DNA from: Planctomycetota bacterium
GTDB taxonomy: Bacteria; Planctomycetota; UBA1135; GCA-002686595
Length of the DNA stretch: 64,000 nt
Assembly: GCA_016220085.1 (NCBI GenBank)
Contig: JACRIN010000010.1
Coordinates: forward strand, 46,734 to 110,733
Direction of reading: 5' to 3'
In this document: positions 1-9,777 of the stretch, piece after piece
Layout: every line of letters starts with the position of its first letter
Numbering within the stretch: the first letter of the stretch is position 1
Translations under genes and position numbers: made by a program
The notes under the pieces: model-generated
The model's input: only the letters and a program-made list of their open reading frames with translations
What the model was told of the DNA's origin: nothing
Database searches by the model: none

Positions 1-67
1 CGACCACGCCGATCGACGGCAACGGCACGACGCAGAGCAACGCGGCGAGCGAACGACGACGCTCCAT
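1..67 (-). CDS. N-terminal fragment of an exported protein (gene runs off the left edge)
   Basis: An ATG on the minus strand at 67 opens a frame that stays open to the window edge. It encodes MERRRSLAALLCVVPLPSIG and two more residues. Three arginines followed by a short hydrophobic run give the shape of a Sec signal peptide or signal anchor. Only 22 codons are visible, so no function can be given. It is divergent from the SGNH-like gene at 234. No clear Shine-Dalgarno sequence is seen. Confidence 0.45.
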   Translation of the reverse strand, partial: MERRRSLAALLCVVPLPSIGVV

Positions 68-233
68 GGTGCGCGCGAGCGTAGCGCCCCGCGCCGCCGA
101 GCTCCCTCGACTCGTTCCGATCGACGCGCTGCTCGCCGCGAAGCGATCCACGGCTCGCGCGAGACGCGCCGACCTCGTGGCTGCGGGTCGCGCCGACGCC
201 TAAGATCGCCCCGCGGTCCCCACCGCGCGCCCG

Positions 234-1223
234 ATGCCTCCGTCGAACGTCCCCGCGAAGCCGCGTCGTCGCCTGATCGCACGTCTCGCGCTCGCCACGC
301 TGGGCGCGCTCGGCCTGCTCGAGCTCGGCGCGCGCCTCTGGAGCTCGCAGACGTCCGGTCCGAGCACCAATCCGCGCTACGTCGAGCACGACGACGTCCT
401 CGGCTGGCGCTATCGCCCCGGCGCCGAGCTGCGGCACGCGACCGACGAGTTCGACGTCGAGATCACGATCGACGAGCACGGTTTCCGTCGCCAAGCGTCG
501 CTCCCCGCGCGCGCGCCCGACGTGCTCGTCTTCGGCGACTCGTTCGCGTTCGGCTGGGGCGTCGAGGCGAGCGAGACGTGGGCGGCGCGGCTCGAGAGCG
601 CGCTCGACCTCACCGTCTGGAACCTCGCGGTTTCCGGTTTCAGCGTCGATCAGGAGCTGCTCCTTTGGCGCGGGCGAGCCCGCCTCCTCCCGCTCGACGT
701 GCCGTGCGCGCCGAAGCTCGTGCTCGTGCTCTCGTGCGGCAACGACCTGCCCGAAGCGATGGGCGACCGCAGCTACGGCAAGGCGAAGCCTCGGTTCGAG
801 CTCGCGGGTGACGAGCTCGTGCTCACCAACGTGCCGGTGCCGGAGTCGTGGCTCGAGCGCAACTCGCAGGCGTGGCGTTCGCTCGCGAAGCGCTGGTACG
901 CGCGCGGCGAGCCCGAGCCCACGCACGCGACCGTCGAGCGCGGCCGCGACCTGGTCGCGACGATCCTCGCGACGTTCGATCGCGAGTGCGCGACGGTCGG
1001 CGCGAAGCTCGTCGTGATCACGACCGAGGACCGTTGGCTCGGCGAGCGCCTCGACGCTCGCGGCGTGACGCATTTCGACCTCGAGGCCGAGCTCGCGGCC
1101 GCCGCCTCGCGCGGCGAGCGCGTCGCGTTCCCGAAGGACGGCCATTGGACGCCGCGCGGGCACGAGTTCGTCGCCGAAATCGTCGCGCGGCGCCTGCGCG
1201 GGCTCGCGCTGCTCGCTCGCTGA
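234..1223 (+). CDS. SGNH/GDSL-like hydrolase, membrane-anchored
   Basis: 329 residues. A basic N-terminus (KPRRRLIAR) and a hydrophobic segment at about 14-35 suggest a signal anchor, so the catalytic part should face the periplasm. Block I is GDSFAFG (101-107, candidate nucleophile Ser103). Asn170 in CGND (168-171) fits block III, and DGHW (302-305) fits the C-terminal Asp-x-His block. This layout is typical of SGNH esterases and AlgX-like O-acetyltransferase relatives; which reaction applies is not clear. The ATG at 234 is followed directly by the basic n-region, which favours it. It stands alone: 194 bp without a gene follow before the next plus-strand gene. Confidence 0.75.
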   Translation: MPPSNVPAKPRRRLIARLALATLGALGLLELGARLWSSQTSGPSTNPRYVEHDDVLGWRYRPGAELRHATDEFDVEITIDEHGFRRQASLPARAPDVLVFGDSFAFGWGVEASETWAARLESALDLTVWNLAVSGFSVDQELLLWRGRARLLPLDVPCAPKLVLVLSCGNDLPEAMGDRSYGKAKPRFELAGDELVLTNVPVPESWLERNSQAWRSLAKRWYARGEPEPTHATVERGRDLVATILATFDRECATVGAKLVVITTEDRWLGERLDARGVTHFDLEAELAAAASRGERVAFPKDGHWTPRGHEFVAEIVARRLRGLALLAR

Positions 1224-1417
1224 CCGCCGAACCGTTCCGAGAGCGCCGACCGCGCGAAGAATGATCGCGCGCAGCGAGCGCAACGGGTCCGCGCGCTTTC
1301 GCGCCGCGTTCGCTAGTTTGTCCCGGCCCCTTCCGCGGAGCGGGCGAGCGTCGCGCGGCGAGTCCGGCGGCGACCGACCGCCGGCGCAAGCGCCCGACAC
1401 CGCCTCCTCCACCTCCG

Positions 1418-2656
1418 ATGACGCTCACCTCGATCCTGTACACCCTCGGAAGCGCGCCGATGTTCGCTGCGCGGCCGTTCCTCGCGGCGTTCGTGACCGC
1501 GCTGCTCGCACGTTTCGGCGCGCACCTCCCGTGGCTCGGCGAGCGCGAGGTCATCCAGGTCCTGTCGCGCGCGCCCGACTGGTTCACCAGCAACACGGCG
1601 CTCGGCGTGCTCGGCGCGCTCGCGGTGGTCGAGATCGCGTCGGCGAAGTCCGCGGAGCTCAAGGCGTTCATGGCCGACTTCGACGCGTTGATGAAGAGCC
1701 TCGTCGCGCTGGTGGTCAGCCTCGCCGTGCTCGATCCGGAGACCGAGAAGGTCGTCACGACGATCGACAAGCTCGGGATGTTCTCGTGGAGCTTCTCCGC
1801 GCTCGCCGCCGGCACCGTGTTCGGCATGACGATGCTGCGCAACCAGATCGTCGCGTTGATCGACGAGCTCGACGGCGACGACGACATCGGGCTGCAGACG
1901 TTGATCAACTGGATCGAGAACATCTGGACGGTGATGGGCATCTTCGTGCTCGTCCTGTTGCCGATCCTGGCGGTCGTCCTCTCCGCGCTGACCGCGCTCG
2001 GGCTGTACGTCGCTCGCAAGCGCGCCGAGCGCAAGGAGGAGGCGAGCAAGACGCCGTGCACGAACTGCGGCACGCGGATCCTCCAGCACGCGACGCGCTG
2101 CCACTCGTGCGGCACCGCGGTCGCCGCGCCGCGCAAGGTCGGCGTGTTCGGCCAACCGAAGAGCGACCCGACGCCCGACGTCGCGCTCCATCGCTTCGAG
2201 CTCGTCGCGCGCAAGCGGTGCCCCGACTGCGCGACGCGCTTGCCGAAACGCCAAGTGCGCCAGACCTGCGACACGTGCGGCCGGATCACGTTCCTGTCGG
2301 CCGGCGAGTTCCAGTCGTACCTCGCGGCGCTCGACCAGCGCCTGCCGCGCACGCTCGGCATCTGCTTCCTGCTGAGCGCCGTGCCGCTGCTCGGCGTCGT
2401 GCCCGGCGTCATCTACTACCGTCTGACGATGATCACCGGCGTGCGCGGCTACATCCCGCCGCTGCGCGGCTGCACGACGAAGTGGATCGTGCGTTTCGTC
2501 AACTGGGGCGTGATCGCGCTCCAACCGGTTCCGCTGCTCGGCGCGACGATCGTGCCGCTGATGTGCTGGACGAACTTCGTGATCTACAAGCGCTCGCTGT
2601 CGGGCCGCGCGACGACCGAGTTCGCCGCCGCCGCGCCGAAGGAACTGCCGGCCTGA
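1418..2656 (+). CDS. DUF4126-like membrane protein with two internal zinc ribbons
   Basis: 412 residues. The N-terminal part has several hydrophobic helices and a stretch around 57-90 (NTALGVLGALAVVEI) that resembles DUF4126 membrane proteins. A membrane segment at about 171-199 is followed by a cytosolic-looking insert with two four-cysteine knuckles: C214/C217/C228/C231 and C268/C271/C284/C287. More hydrophobic helices follow at about 312-340 and 365-390. The zinc ribbons are clear from cysteine spacing; the DUF4126 assignment is by eye. It ends 3 bp from the convergent sigma-fusion gene, so the two transcription units meet tail to tail. Function unknown. Confidence 0.65.
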   Translation: MTLTSILYTLGSAPMFAARPFLAAFVTALLARFGAHLPWLGEREVIQVLSRAPDWFTSNTALGVLGALAVVEIASAKSAELKAFMADFDALMKSLVALVVSLAVLDPETEKVVTTIDKLGMFSWSFSALAAGTVFGMTMLRNQIVALIDELDGDDDIGLQTLINWIENIWTVMGIFVLVLLPILAVVLSALTALGLYVARKRAERKEEASKTPCTNCGTRILQHATRCHSCGTAVAAPRKVGVFGQPKSDPTPDVALHRFELVARKRCPDCATRLPKRQVRQTCDTCGRITFLSAGEFQSYLAALDQRLPRTLGICFLLSAVPLLGVVPGVIYYRLTMITGVRGYIPPLRGCTTKWIVRFVNWGVIALQPVPLLGATIVPLMCWTNFVIYKRSLSGRATTEFAAAAPKELPA

Positions 2657-2659
2657 CGC

Positions 2660-5600
2660 TCAACGCAGATCGAGCGTGAGCTCGACGTCCGTCGTCCCGT
2701 CGAGCACGAGCCTTCGAGTCACTCGCGATTCGACCTGCAGCATCACCCCTGCGCGAACGTCGTACTCACCCACACCCAGCCCCGGAAGCACGGGCTCGGC
2801 TTCGCCCCTCGAGTTCAACCAACGGGTCGAGCGAGGCTCGCCCGTCGCGTGCGCGGTGATCGAAATCGACGGTGCCGCCTCGCAGTCGTTCACCAGCACC
2901 TTGACGCGTACCGACGAGCCACGGGCGAAGGTCGCGGGCTCCAGGGACGTCGAACCGGACCCGATCTCGACGTTCGTGAGGATCAAAGGTGCGAAGTCCT
3001 CGATGGGGTCGATCCAGAGTGTCCAAGTTCCAGCTTCGAGCCCCCGGAAGCGCGCGACGCCATCGACGACCGGTGCGCGGATCCATGCCACGGGTTCGTC
3101 GTTGACCGACCCGCGGTAGACCGCGATTCGGACGAACGGACCGCGGTCCGACTCGCACCCGGCGAGTTGGGGCACCGGCAACCGGACGTCGTCGCCCGCT
3201 TCGAGTTCCAGGACGACATCGCGCTGTCCCCCTCGGACGTCGATCGCGTCGGTCGCCGACTTCAACCACGGATGCCACGCGCGCAAGGTCACGGTCCGAT
3301 CGTGGGGCGTGCGGAACGCGAAAGCCCCATCGTTCGACAGCTCGTATCCGTCCGGCGACAGGTACGCCGGCAACCACTCCTCGCTGCGCGGCGCCGGATC
3401 GATGCCCTCGACGAGCACACGTGCGAAAGCGAGTTCCGCGACGGATGGCCCGACCACCCGACCGCGTACCCAGTCGTTTGCCGCGAGGTCGAGCTCGACC
3501 TCGCAGGATCGCGCTTCCTCCGTGAGCACGACTGCCGCCGAGCGAAGTCCGGTTTCGCGATCATGAACTCGATAGCCCCCGGTCACGAGCCCGTCGAAGA
3601 CGTACACGCCGCCAGGTCCGTTCGCCCCGTAGAGCTCCGGATGCGGCGTCGTCGGATTGGGCCAACGACCCGCGCCCGCATCCCAGGCCTCCAGCGCGAT
3701 CGCCGCTGTCTCCCCCGGCCGCGTGACGATCCGGTCTGTCAGGGAGCACGCGCGCTCGAGCTCGAACTCGATCGTCGACTGCGCAGCGCCTGCGCCGGTC
3801 GTGAACGGTGCCGTGGCGCGCACGAATCCTGGAGCGGAGAGCATCACGCGAGGTGAGTTTCCCAATGTCTCCGGTGCCGCAAGCGCGACGAATTCGCCGA
3901 GTTCCGGGAACTCTTCGAGCACGCGCGATCCTTGGCCCGCGGAAAACGTGTACTCGGCGGGCAGGCGCGCTTCGCCGTCGATCCGAGTGCGAACGCGAAC
4001 GTGCATCTCGCGCGCCAGCCGAACCTCCAGGCTCGCATCGCCGTGCTCGAGGTCGACGGTTCCCGCCGAGCGCATCGAGTCCGTGCCGCCCGGCGCGACG
4101 ACTTGCACCCTGACTTGCTCTCCGAAGAGATCCGAGCAAGTCGCAAGGCCCGACGCGTCCGTCATCGTCCACGGAGCCAGGGCCTGGTTTCCCGGACTGC
4201 GCGGTTGCACCGCGGCATTCGCGACCGGCTCGCCGTCTGCGTCGAGCACGCGCACCGAGAGCGTGCGCGCCCGTCGGAAGACTGCCGGCTCACCGCGATC
4301 GGCGGCCTCCTCGACGCTCAAGCGAGCCGCCGCTCCTTCGTTGGTTCGCGCGATGAAGGACGAGCGCCCGTCGACGCGCCCGACGATGATCTCTCCGCCG
4401 CGAACCACACCGCTCACCGGCCCCGGTGCGCTCTGGCTGCGCGTGCCGGGTTCGAACTGCAACCGCACCCGTTCACCTTCCGCCGGCGCGGCGACTTCGC
4501 CGTCGGCGATCGGCCAAGCGACCGTGCGACCGCCGAGCGGCGACAGCGCGATGCGTAGCTCGTCGGTGATCGACTCGAGGCGCGCATCGCCTTGCTCGTC
4601 GTTCGGGAACGGCCGATAGCCGTCGCAACGGACACGGAGGAATCCAACACTCCCCGTCGGCCAGGCAAGTCGCGCGCGGCCGGAAGCGTCGGTGACCCGC
4701 GTGAGCTCCGCACGCCGCAGTTGCGAGTCGCGCATTCGATAGTCGAGCGCGAGCGCACGCCGAGCGGAGCTCTGCGTCGGTTCAGTGCCTTCGATCGTGG
4801 CGCCGGCGAGCGGTGCCCCAGTCGACTCGTCCTCGACGACGAGCTCGACCTCGCGCTGCGGTACCAGCGCGAGCGTCAGACGGGGTTCGTCGGGCAAGTG
4901 TGCGGCTCGTTGCAGCCACGCGCTCCCTCGCCGAGCCTCGATACGCACGAGACCAGCGGGAATCGCGGGCAGTCGGAAGACGCCCGCTTCGTTCGTGATT
5001 CCGCGCGCGATGCCCGGGTAGTCGGGATCGAGATGCGCGACGACTTCTGCGCCCGCGGCGGGAATTCCGCCTTCGAGCACGCTGACGTCGAGCGCGGTCG
5101 CCGGGAGCAATGGGATGGGCGCAACGACCACTTCCGACTCGACTGGGATCGGCGGAGCGTTTCCCGGCCACCCCTGCGGCTCTCGACCTGGGATCCAAGT
5201 CGCGCGCGCGCCGGCACGATCGTCGCCGAGGCGCGCCCAAAACGTCGCGCGCGCGCCGCTGGTCGGACGAATCGCAAGCGCGAACTCGAAGCTGCCGTCA
5301 TCCCCCGAAATCGTCGCACGAGGGGCTTCGTCGCCGAGCGTGAGTTCGACCGTCGCGCCCGCGGCCGGCCGACGACGCTCGTCGACCACGCGACCGCGCA
5401 CGACGACTTCCGGGCGCGCGGCGGCGACCGATCGCGATGCGGAATCGTCGCCAGCGGCTGGATGGTTCGCCTCGACGGCCGACGCGCTCGCAACGACGGG
5501 CGGTGACTGCGTCGAGGTTTCCGGAGCTAGGCTTGTGGAGCTGTGCGCGGAGCCTGCGAGCGCGCCGGGCGACGCCGTCGGCCGCGCGAACCACCACCCG

Positions 5601-6217
5601 CCGCCCGCGACCAACAGGAGCAGCGCGGCCACGAGCCCGACCTTCGCCTGCGTCTTCATCAGCAAGCCTCCTGCGACCGTGGCGCCTTTGGCGAGTGGGA
5701 CGACGCACGCGAGCCAGTTCTCGCGGCCGCCCGCGCGACGGTCGAGCTTCTCGCGCAGACGATCGAGCGCTCGCGCGAGGCGCGTGTGCACCGTCGCGAC
5801 CGGCACGCCGAGGCGCTCGGCGATCTCCGCCGGCGCGAGCTCGTCGAAGTAGCGGAGCAGCACGACCGTCCGATACGGCTCGTAGAGCTCGCGCACCGTG
5901 CGCACGACGAGTTCCGCGCCGTCGAGACGTTCGGCGGAGTGCTCGTCGAGCTCCTCCGGGCGCGCGACGCGCTGCTCGCGCGCACCGCGGCTCGTCTCCT
6001 CGCGCCAACGGTCGCGGCGCAGATTGCGCATCACCGTGCGCAGCCACGCGCGCGTCGTCGAGCCCTCGCGCGGCGCGCGCTCGAGTGCGACGAGCCACGT
6101 CTCCTGCACCAGGTCGTCCGCGGCGGCCGCGTCGCGGACCAGCGACCTCGCGAGCGCCGCGAGCCAGCCCTGGCGGCGCATCAGGCTCTCGAGCTCGATC
6201 GGGCGTTCGCGATCCAT
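2660..6217 (-). CDS. ECF sigma factor fused through a membrane helix to a large carboxypeptidase-regulatory-like ectodomain
   Basis: 1185 residues from the ATG at 6217; an ATG three codons earlier (6226) is possible. The 6217 start puts the sigma module in register with the paralogue at 49875-52490. Residues 1-160 form an ECF sigma factor: region 2 with DDLVQETWLVAL near 34-45 and region 4 with EIAERLGVPVATVHTRL near 131-147. A single membrane helix follows at about 193-210. About 970 residues of repeated beta-sandwich-like modules make up the rest (for example GRVVDERRRPAAGATVELTL), matching carboxypeptidase regulatory-like domains, and should lie outside the membrane. I see no separate anti-sigma gene nearby. 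Either release from the membrane or direct sensing by the ectodomain could control the sigma part; this is inference. Confidence 0.8.
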   Translation of the reverse strand: MDRERPIELESLMRRQGWLAALARSLVRDAAAADDLVQETWLVALERAPREGSTTRAWLRTVMRNLRRDRWREETSRGAREQRVARPEELDEHSAERLDGAELVVRTVRELYEPYRTVVLLRYFDELAPAEIAERLGVPVATVHTRLARALDRLREKLDRRAGGRENWLACVVPLAKGATVAGGLLMKTQAKVGLVAALLLLVAGGGWWFARPTASPGALAGSAHSSTSLAPETSTQSPPVVASASAVEANHPAAGDDSASRSVAAARPEVVVRGRVVDERRRPAAGATVELTLGDEAPRATISGDDGSFEFALAIRPTSGARATFWARLGDDRAGARATWIPGREPQGWPGNAPPIPVESEVVVAPIPLLPATALDVSVLEGGIPAAGAEVVAHLDPDYPGIARGITNEAGVFRLPAIPAGLVRIEARRGSAWLQRAAHLPDEPRLTLALVPQREVELVVEDESTGAPLAGATIEGTEPTQSSARRALALDYRMRDSQLRRAELTRVTDASGRARLAWPTGSVGFLRVRCDGYRPFPNDEQGDARLESITDELRIALSPLGGRTVAWPIADGEVAAPAEGERVRLQFEPGTRSQSAPGPVSGVVRGGEIIVGRVDGRSSFIARTNEGAAARLSVEEAADRGEPAVFRRARTLSVRVLDADGEPVANAAVQPRSPGNQALAPWTMTDASGLATCSDLFGEQVRVQVVAPGGTDSMRSAGTVDLEHGDASLEVRLAREMHVRVRTRIDGEARLPAEYTFSAGQGSRVLEEFPELGEFVALAAPETLGNSPRVMLSAPGFVRATAPFTTGAGAAQSTIEFELERACSLTDRIVTRPGETAAIALEAWDAGAGRWPNPTTPHPELYGANGPGGVYVFDGLVTGGYRVHDRETGLRSAAVVLTEEARSCEVELDLAANDWVRGRVVGPSVAELAFARVLVEGIDPAPRSEEWLPAYLSPDGYELSNDGAFAFRTPHDRTVTLRAWHPWLKSATDAIDVRGGQRDVVLELEAGDDVRLPVPQLAGCESDRGPFVRIAVYRGSVNDEPVAWIRAPVVDGVARFRGLEAGTWTLWIDPIEDFAPLILTNVEIGSGSTSLEPATFARGSSVRVKVLVNDCEAAPSISITAHATGEPRSTRWLNSRGEAEPVLPGLGVGEYDVRAGVMLQVESRVTRRLVLDGTTDVELTLDLR

Positions 6218-6300
6218 CGGCGTCATCGTGGCAGCCCGCTTGCACGGAGCGGAAGCCCGCGGCTCTTCGCCGATCTCGGATTTCGCGGCGCGGCCGTCCG

Positions 6301-6336
6301 AAAACACCGCGAGGCGACCCGCAGGCCGCCTCGCGG
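6301..6336 (-). terminator. Rho-independent terminator after the M14 peptidase unit
   Basis: A perfect 10-bp inverted repeat (CCGCGAGGCG at 6307-6316, CGCCTCGCGG at 6327-6336) has a 10-nt loop. On the minus strand it is followed by GTGTTTTCGG, giving a short U tract. It lies just downstream of the stop at 6360, between that gene and the sigma-fusion gene. Confidence 0.65.
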
Positions 6337-6359
6337 AGGTCACGACCGCTCGCGCGCGG

Positions 6360-7397
6360 TCACTGGATCACGAACTCGATCGCGTCCGAGAGGCCGGTGT
6401 TGTTCGGCGGCGAGAAGCCCGGGTCGCGGAACCAGTACTGCGCGTCGACCAGTTGGCCGGCGACCAGGTTCGGGTCGGTGCCGCCCGCGATGTAGGTGTT
6501 GAAGTCGATCGAGAGCGAGCCCGAGCAGTCGTTCGGCGGCGGATTGCCGCCGGAGTTCTGCACCGACGTGCGCTTGATCGGCACCTTGACGCAGAGCGTG
6601 CCGCCCTGGAATGGCACGGCTTGCGCGCCGTTGGTGCTGTAGAAGAGCAGGCCGTTCTTGTTGTTGATCACGTTCGAGGCGCTGATCGTGAAGCCCGAGC
6701 CCGCGCTCGCGCTCGGCACGCCCGCGCCGGCGATCGCCGGCACGCAGCCGATGCCCGCGGTCTTCGCGGTGCAATACGTCGTGAACGTGTTCGAGAGCGA
6801 CACGAGCTGGAACCCGTTGACCGTGCCGTTGGAGTTGTTGAGGCCCTCGACCGTGACGTCGATCTGGCCGTTGGTCACCGTGACGTGGTGTACCGCGTGC
6901 GTGACGCCGGCCACGTACGCGCCGCCGGACCACAGCCCGCCGACGTCCTGTGCTCCGTCGGGCGAACCCACGACGTCGACGCGCGTCTTGTTGCCGTTGT
7001 TCTCCGGCGCCCAGGCGTACGTGTAGAGCACGTAGTCGCCGTTCGAGAGCCCCGCGAACGTCCACGACCAAGGCCCGCCGATCACCGGCACGTCTTGAAT
7101 GTCGACCATGAAGTTGTAGTCGTCGCCGGACAGCGTGCTCGGGAAGTGGTTGTACGACGACGATTGGTTGCTCGCGGTCGTCGCCGAGCTCGGCGAGCCA
7201 TCGAGGTTCACCAGCGAGGTGCTGTACGGGAACTTCGAGGAGTTCCACACACCGCTCTGGCCGGCGGCGGCGACGTACGAGTTCACGGGCACCGGGAAGA
7301 TGATCAGGTTGTCGCCGACGTCGATGTTGAAGCTCTGCGCGGACGAGAGCGGCGCGAGAGCCGCGCACGCGAGCGCAAAACGGGTGAGACTGTGCAT
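6360..7397 (-). CDS. Secreted protein with the lineage-type Cys-containing C-terminal domain
   Basis: 345 residues. Signal peptide [20 protein letters not shown], cleavage expected near residue 20. The middle (about 21-210) is a beta-rich region of unknown family with aromatic and Asn/Gly-rich strands, possibly a galactose-binding or jelly-roll fold. The last ~130 residues begin at [11 protein letters not shown] and carry the pattern [39 protein letters not shown], shared with the genes at 7409, 17280 and 29471. The ATG at 7397 was chosen because it opens a signal peptide; the longer upstream frame overlaps the M14 gene. Its start lies 11 bp past the M14 stop, so the two are probably cotranscribed. 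Confidence 0.75.
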   Translation of the reverse strand: MHSLTRFALACAALAPLSSAQSFNIDVGDNLIIFPVPVNSYVAAAGQSGVWNSSKFPYSTSLVNLDGSPSSATTASNQSSSYNHFPSTLSGDDYNFMVDIQDVPVIGGPWSWTFAGLSNGDYVLYTYAWAPENNGNKTRVDVVGSPDGAQDVGGLWSGGAYVAGVTHAVHHVTVTNGQIDVTVEGLNNSNGTVNGFQLVSLSNTFTTYCTAKTAGIGCVPAIAGAGVPSASAGSGFTISASNVINNKNGLLFYSTNGAQAVPFQGGTLCVKVPIKRTSVQNSGGNPPPNDCSGSLSIDFNTYIAGGTDPNLVAGQLVDAQYWFRDPGFSPPNNTGLSDAIEFVIQ

Positions 7398-7408
7398 TGG
7401 GGGGGATC

Positions 7409-9274
7409 TCAGGGAAGGAGCGTGAAGGTCGTACCGTTGGTGAGGCTGGTGTTGTTCGGAGCGACGAACCCGGGGTCGCGGCTCCAGTACTGCGCCCAGA
7501 CGTTCGAGCCGGCGCTCAGGCTCGGATCGCCGCCCGCCGCGAGGTAGGCGTTGAAGTCGAACACGAACGTGCCGGTGCAATCGTTGCCGGTCGCGGAGCC
7601 GCCGGAGTTCTGGACGGGCGTGCGCACGATCGGCGGCTTCGCGCAGAGGTGACCTCCTTGGAACGCGGAGCCGTGCGCGGAAACCGACGAGTAGAAGAGC
7701 AGGCCGGGCTTCTTGTTGAGCACCTTCTGGGCGCTGAGCACGAAACCGGAGCCCGCGCTCGCGCTCGCGAAGCCGTCGGCGTCCATGAACGGCGTGCAGC
7801 CGAGCGCGTTGACCTTCGACGTGCAGTAGAACGTCGCGTTGGTGTCCTTCGCGAGCAGGATGTCGAGCGTCTGCGCGCTCGTGGAAGTCGCGACGATCGG
7901 CGTCTGTTGGCTCGCGTAGCCCGGCGCGGTGAACTTGACCTGCGTCGTGCCGGCGGGGAGCCACGCGTGGTAGCGACCGAACGCCGCTTCCGACGAGTTG
8001 GTCTCGCCGTTCGAGAACGTCGCGCCCGGATACGTGATCGCCGCGGCGATCGGCGCGCCGCTGACGACGTCGAGCACGTGACCGCGCAACGTGATCGGAC
8101 GGTTCACGAAGTAGAGCGTGCCGCCCCACGCGTCGGCGACCTCGTTTGCGAGCGCGCTCGCGTACGACGGCTGGAATTGCACGCCGACTTCGGTGAGGAA
8201 GCCCGCGGTGCCGTGGTACGCGAGGGGGTCGTGCCATTGCTCGCCCTGCGCGCTCGGCGGACGCTCGGCGCCGCCGTAACCGGTCGCGAGCGAGATCTGG
8301 ATCGCTTCGAGCTGCATCATCCCGCCCCACGGATGGCCCCAACACAGGTAGCCCCAGAGCGTCTCGCTGCCGTAGGAGTGGTAGTCGAGGACCTTCGCGA
8401 AGCGCTCGCGGTTCTGGAGCGCCTTGACGGTCTGCGCTTCGGCTTCCGACGCCGGGCTCGGGCCTTTGTACGTCTCGTCGGGGATGAAGGTGCTGCCGGC
8501 GCAGGCGGAGCTCCACCCGAACGTGTAATTGCGATTGAGGTCGACGCCGGTGCCTCCGGCGAAGACGTGACGGTTCTTGCGCCAGAGGTTGTCGACGTTG
8601 AAGACGTGCTCGTAGCCGTCCGGATTGGCGTTCGGGAGCACCCAGATCTCGTAGTTGTCGACCGCGGCGGTGACCTGCGGGTTCGAACCGTAGAGAGTCG
8701 TCAGCTTGGTGATCGTGTCGAGGCCGATGACTTGGACGGCGAGCTCGCGACAGTGCGAGCCGCAGAGCACGAGCATCGTCGGCTCGTCCTCGTCGCTCGC
8801 GACGTTGTCGGAGATCTTGCACGCGTACATGTGGCGGCCCTGGACCGTCGCGGGCACGCCGAGCGTCGCGGTCAGGTCGACGAGCTGGCAGATCGCCGGG
8901 AACGCGTTCGCCGACGCGGTCATCGACGCGAGGATCTGCGTGCCGTTCGGGTAGCCCGAGGGCACGGCGTCCCCGGTGGATTGGGGGGACTGGGCTGCCT
9001 GCTCGGCCTGAATGTCCTTGTAGGGCCGGCCGACCTCGAGCACGCGCGGCGCGAAGCCCTCCCGCTCCAGCATCACCAGGCTCGCGTCGCTGACGATGAG
9101 CTCGATCGAACCCGACTTGACCGAGCCTTCGAGCACGTCATAGCCCTGCTCGGTGAAGCGCTCGGCGAGCGCGGCGGCATCCGGCGATTCGATCCCGACG
9201 CGTTTCAACGTCTGGCCGAACGACAACGGAGCGAGAGCGACCAACGCACACCACGACGCGAATCCGAGTTTCAT
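7409..9274 (-). CDS. Secreted M14 zinc carboxypeptidase with C-terminal lineage domain
   Basis: 621 residues. Signal peptide at 1-20 ([20 protein letters not shown]). The peptidase domain (about 105-400) holds all expected M14 elements: zinc ligands H174 and E177 in SHCRE, the substrate-binding segment GVDLNRNY (243-250), zinc ligand H299 in LDYHSYG, and catalytic E362 in TEVGVQF. A carboxypeptidase-regulatory-like module follows (about 395-475, [19 protein letters not shown]), then the Cys-containing C-terminal domain from [12 protein letters not shown]. The start at 9274 is fixed by a strong Shine-Dalgarno (GAGGAAGG, 4 nt before ATG) and the signal peptide. It should remove C-terminal residues from peptides outside the cytoplasm. 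First gene of a two-gene unit. Confidence 0.88.
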   Translation of the reverse strand: MKLGFASWCALVALAPLSFGQTLKRVGIESPDAAALAERFTEQGYDVLEGSVKSGSIELIVSDASLVMLEREGFAPRVLEVGRPYKDIQAEQAAQSPQSTGDAVPSGYPNGTQILASMTASANAFPAICQLVDLTATLGVPATVQGRHMYACKISDNVASDEDEPTMLVLCGSHCRELAVQVIGLDTITKLTTLYGSNPQVTAAVDNYEIWVLPNANPDGYEHVFNVDNLWRKNRHVFAGGTGVDLNRNYTFGWSSACAGSTFIPDETYKGPSPASEAEAQTVKALQNRERFAKVLDYHSYGSETLWGYLCWGHPWGGMMQLEAIQISLATGYGGAERPPSAQGEQWHDPLAYHGTAGFLTEVGVQFQPSYASALANEVADAWGGTLYFVNRPITLRGHVLDVVSGAPIAAAITYPGATFSNGETNSSEAAFGRYHAWLPAGTTQVKFTAPGYASQQTPIVATSTSAQTLDILLAKDTNATFYCTSKVNALGCTPFMDADGFASASAGSGFVLSAQKVLNKKPGLLFYSSVSAHGSAFQGGHLCAKPPIVRTPVQNSGGSATGNDCTGTFVFDFNAYLAAGGDPSLSAGSNVWAQYWSRDPGFVAPNNTSLTNGTTFTLLP

Positions 9275-9777
9275 GAACCTTCCTCGACTGGAGAGCTGCG
9301 ACGCGAGAACCGAGCGTGCGGTCGATTCTGCCCGCTGCGGTCGGAACCCGCCAGCCATCGAGCCGCTTCGAGACGCGAGGTCGAGGCTCGACGGAGCGGC
9401 GCTTCCCGACCTCCGGCGTGCGGCGCGAACCGGAAAGGAGTGCGCGGAGTTCCGCGGTTGCACCGCTGCGGCCCGCGACGGCGCGACAGAGCGCGGGCGA
9501 GCGTCGGCCGTCGACGGAGGCGGTCGACGGAGGCGATTGGCGAGCGCGTTCGACGGGCGCGTGTGACGAAAGCAGTCGACGGGAGAGGTCGAAAGAGCCG
9601 ATCGACGGAGGCAACGGAGGCGGTAGACGAGAGCGTTCGACGACCGCCGCTGTCGGCAGAGACAACGCGAGCGACCCCGAGCTCCACGAGCTCGCGCTCG
9701 AGCCTCGCCACCGTCCGCGGGCTCCCGTCAACACGTTCGAACTCGCGCGCGCCGGCCGATAGCCTGCTGGAGCTCGC
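9275..9777. other. 503-bp divergent intergenic region with degenerate short repeats
   Basis: No convincing gene lies between the M14 gene (minus) and the pseudo-rhomboid gene (plus). Both promoters should be here. The right half is filled with short repeats, listed separately. Confidence 0.5.
9510..9640. repeat. Degenerate ~13-bp repeats, consensus GTCGACGGAGGCG
   Basis: Two exact tandem copies of GTCGACGGAGGCG sit at 9510-9522 and 9523-9535. Diverged copies follow near 9548 (TTCGACGGGCGC), 9575 (GTCGACGGGAGAG), 9602 (TCGACGGAGGC) and 9636 (TTCGACGACCGCC). Nothing here looks coding. Confidence 0.55.
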
